NCBI GenBank assembly: GCA_016742295.1 | Contig: JACVCA010000060.1 | Location: 1 to 7,049, forward strand | Direction: 5' to 3' | DNA length: 7,049 nt | Source of the DNA: Alphaproteobacteria bacterium | GTDB taxonomy: Bacteria; Pseudomonadota; Alphaproteobacteria; JAGOMX01 | In this document: piece by piece, positions 5,906 to 7,049 of the stretch | How positions within the stretch are numbered: position 1 is the stretch's first letter | Layout of the letters: every line of letters starts with the position of its first letter | Notes under the pieces: model-generated | Told to the model about the DNA's origin: nothing | Seen by the model: only the letters and a program-made list of their open reading frames with translations | Database searches by the model: none | Translations under genes and position numbers: made by a program

Positions 5906-6613
5906 ATGACAGATTATTACAAAGGATATCGTACGCCTAAAAGCATCATTGGTTATTCTGTAAGGCTTTATTATCAGTATAAGTTGAGCTTACGAGATGT
6001 GAGCGAGCTTCTTTTAGAATGCGGTATTGAGGCAACCTACGAAACCATTCGTAATTGGAGCAAGACTTGGGGTCCTATTTATGCGCAATCCATCCGTAAG
6101 AAGCGGAGGTCAATTTTCGCCGATAAATGGCATATTGATGAGATGCGGGTCAAGATCAAAGGGGAGATCTTTTGGCTGTGGCGTTTAATTGATGGAGAGG
6201 GTGAAGAGATCGAGGTTCTTCTGCAAAAGAGGCGCAATGCTCAATCAGCCATTCGCTTTCTAAAGAAGGCTCTTAAGAGAATAGGGGCTCTGCCTCGCGT
6301 TATGGTTACAGATAAACTCATAAGTTACAAGAAAGCCCATAGGGTTCTCCTTAAGTCCTGTGAGCATCAGTCTCATAAAAGGCTAAATAACAGGATTGAG
6401 AATGCCCATCAGCCAAGCTGGGAAAAGGAGAAACAAATGAGAGGTTTTAAAACTCCAGCTTCAGCGCAGAAGTTTATCTCTTCTTTAGGCGCTATGTTGA
6501 ATCTTCTTAAAGTAGGAAGATATAAAAATACTTCAAAAGTCTACAGAGAAAAGCTTAAAAAAGCTCTGACTATCTTCAACGATACTGTCATTTCACACCA
6601 CCACTATGCCTAA
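5906..6613 (+). CDS. IS6-family DDE transposase
   Basis: A full-length 235-residue transposase. The N-terminus YRTPKSIIGYSVRLYY and the helix-turn-helix LSLRDVSELLLECGI (27-41) leading to YETIRNW are typical of IS6. Catalytic residues are visible: Asp78 in WHIDE, Asp136 in VTDK, and Glu165 in NNRIENAH. This is followed by the family's HQP...KEKQMRGFKTPASAQKF stretch. The gap between the second Asp and the Glu is 28 residues, against 34 in IS26; I recall 28 as usual for the LNNRxENxHQP branch, so I do not treat it as damage. The gene starts 66 bp inside the left end. The ATG at 5906 follows a run of T, with only a weak GGGG upstream as ribosome site, which would keep expression low. All catalytic motifs are intact, so the copy could be active, although the right end looks degenerate. 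Confidence 0.92.
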   Translation: MTDYYKGYRTPKSIIGYSVRLYYQYKLSLRDVSELLLECGIEATYETIRNWSKTWGPIYAQSIRKKRRSIFADKWHIDEMRVKIKGEIFWLWRLIDGEGEEIEVLLQKRRNAQSAIRFLKKALKRIGALPRVMVTDKLISYKKAHRVLLKSCEHQSHKRLNNRIENAHQPSWEKEKQMRGFKTPASAQKFISSLGAMLNLLKVGRYKNTSKVYREKLKKALTIFNDTVISHHHYA

Positions 6614-6649
6614 ATTAAAGAGAAAATCCACTTCTTCACCACAACTTTT

Positions 6650-6662
6650 AACAACTTAATGG
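6650..6662 (-). repeat. Right terminal inverted repeat of the IS6 element (imperfect)
   Basis: AACAACTTAATGG matches the reverse complement of 5844-5856 at 11 of 13 positions. It lies 36 bp after the transposase stop, the expected place. Further outward (6663-6666) it no longer mirrors the GGGG at 5840-5843. Confidence 0.55.
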
Positions 6663-6728
6663 GATGGATCGGTCCGTCGACTAAGCTATAGTATCATTGG
6701 TAAAGATATAGTTTATAGACACTAAACG

Positions 6729-6736
6729 AAGGAGGA
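6729..6736 (+). promoter_or_regulatory. Ribosome binding site of the IS110 transposase
   Basis: AAGGAGGA, an essentially perfect Shine-Dalgarno site, with the GGAGG core ending 9 nt before the ATG at 6745. It supports that start and is the strongest ribosome site in the window. Confidence 0.8.
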
Positions 6737-6744
6737 TCCATCAA

Positions 6745-7049
6745 ATGCAGGTTAAGACAATTGGCATCGATTTAGCAAAGAATATTTTTCAAGTTTATGG
6801 GGTAGATCAATATGGTCATCCTGTCCTTCAAAAGCGTTTATCAAGAGGAAAACTTGCCGAATTTATGGTTAATCTTCCTCCTTGCTTGGTAGGTATGGAG
6901 GCTTGTGGGGGTGCTCATTACTGGGCACGTAAGTTTGCGTCTTTTGGTCATGAAGTTAGGCTGATGAATCCACAGTATGTAAAGCCTTATGTCAAAACCA
7001 ACAAGAATGATTTTAATGATTCAGAAGCAATCTGTGAAGCTGTCACCCG
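6745..7049 (+). CDS. IS110-family transposase, N-terminal part (runs off the window)
   Basis: The first 101 codons are visible with no stop. The N-terminus MQVKTIGIDLAKNIFQVYGVD is the classical start of IS110-family (DEDD, RuvC-like) transposases. Candidate catalytic acids are Asp9 in GIDLAK, Glu52 in GMEACGG, and Asp89 and Asp92 in KNDFNDSEAI, all in the expected order. Family signatures such as ARKFASFGHEVRLMNPQYVKPY are intact. The C-terminal Ser-containing domain lies beyond the end. These enzymes insert at specific targets and, in studied members, are guided by a bridge RNA from the element's non-coding end. No frameshift or stop is seen in the visible part, so the gene may be complete outside the window. 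Confidence 0.92.
   Translation, partial: MQVKTIGIDLAKNIFQVYGVDQYGHPVLQKRLSRGKLAEFMVNLPPCLVGMEACGGAHYWARKFASFGHEVRLMNPQYVKPYVKTNKNDFNDSEAICEAVT

Larger units (their letters stand above)
5840..6666 (+). mobile_element. IS6-family insertion sequence, about 827 bp
   Basis: The element consists of one intact transposase gene flanked by imperfect inverted ends, and its total length of about 0.83 kb is normal for IS6. The left end starts GGGGCCGTCAAGTTG at 5840. The right end is set by pairing 5844-5856 with 6650-6662 (11 of 13) and by symmetry. The outermost right bases do not match the left. No 8-bp target duplication is visible: the flanks are GGCTTTAA on the left and ATCGGTCC just past the assumed end. 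The right boundary is therefore uncertain by several bases and may be disturbed by the adjoining IS110-type element. Confidence 0.75.
6667..7049 (+). mobile_element. IS110-family element, left part only
   Basis: The element is recognised by its transposase gene at 6745. It abuts the IS6 right end, with only about 78 bp between the assumed IS6 end and the start codon. IS110-family elements lack conventional long terminal repeats, so the left boundary cannot be fixed here; 6667 is a limit set by the IS6 element. The stretch 6667-6744 holds CGGTCCG (6670-6676) and a weak CTATA/TATAG pairing. The right half lies outside the window. Confidence 0.6.

Overview
This is an AT-rich window with short, widely spaced genes, insertion-sequence (IS) debris at both ends, a eukaryote-like TIR/NB-ARC/TPR signalling protein and an NAD-salvage enzyme. 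The mix suggests an IS-laden, host-associated bacterium, such as an amoeba- or protist-associated alphaproteobacterium of the Holosporales/Rickettsiales kind. That placement is inference from composition and gene families; no rRNA or other phylogenetic marker is present.

Layout. Bases 1-467 are an IS graveyard. They hold the 3' tail of a truncated gene (1-75), two same-orientation copies of a 17-bp IS6-like terminal repeat (111-127 and 451-467), and the decayed N-terminus of an IS6-family transposase on the minus strand (284-394). A hairpin followed by T residues (488-528) is a possible terminator for the large minus-strand gene. That gene (585-4055) encodes a 1156-residue TIR - predicted membrane segment - NB-ARC - TPR protein of the STAND/NLR-like class. 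A 215-bp divergent intergenic region separates it from a plus-strand pair: a bifunctional NMN adenylyltransferase/Nudix hydrolase (4271-5305, nadM type) and, 60 bp downstream, an 89-residue stand-alone LuxR-type DNA-binding protein (5366-5635). About 200 bp without a recognisable gene follow. A full-length IS6-family element comes next (about 5840-6666, transposase 5906-6613), and directly after it starts an IS110-family DEDD transposase (6745 onward) that runs off the window.

How the genes may work together. The TIR-STAND protein has the architecture of NLR-like immune sensors: the TPR array senses, the NB-ARC ATPase switches, and the TIR domain is the effector, often an NAD+ hydrolase. Its divergent neighbour can remake NAD+ from NMN and, if its Nudix half is an active ADP-ribose pyrophosphatase, would remove ADP-ribose, a typical TIR product. 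This pairing, with IS elements on both sides, is the most interesting hypothesis here: an NAD-consuming sensor next to an NAD-restoring enzyme. The sequence shows adjacency and motifs only, so functional coupling is inferred. The hydrophobic segment between the TIR and ATPase domains is a second oddity, because a simple single-pass topology would put the two on opposite sides of the membrane.
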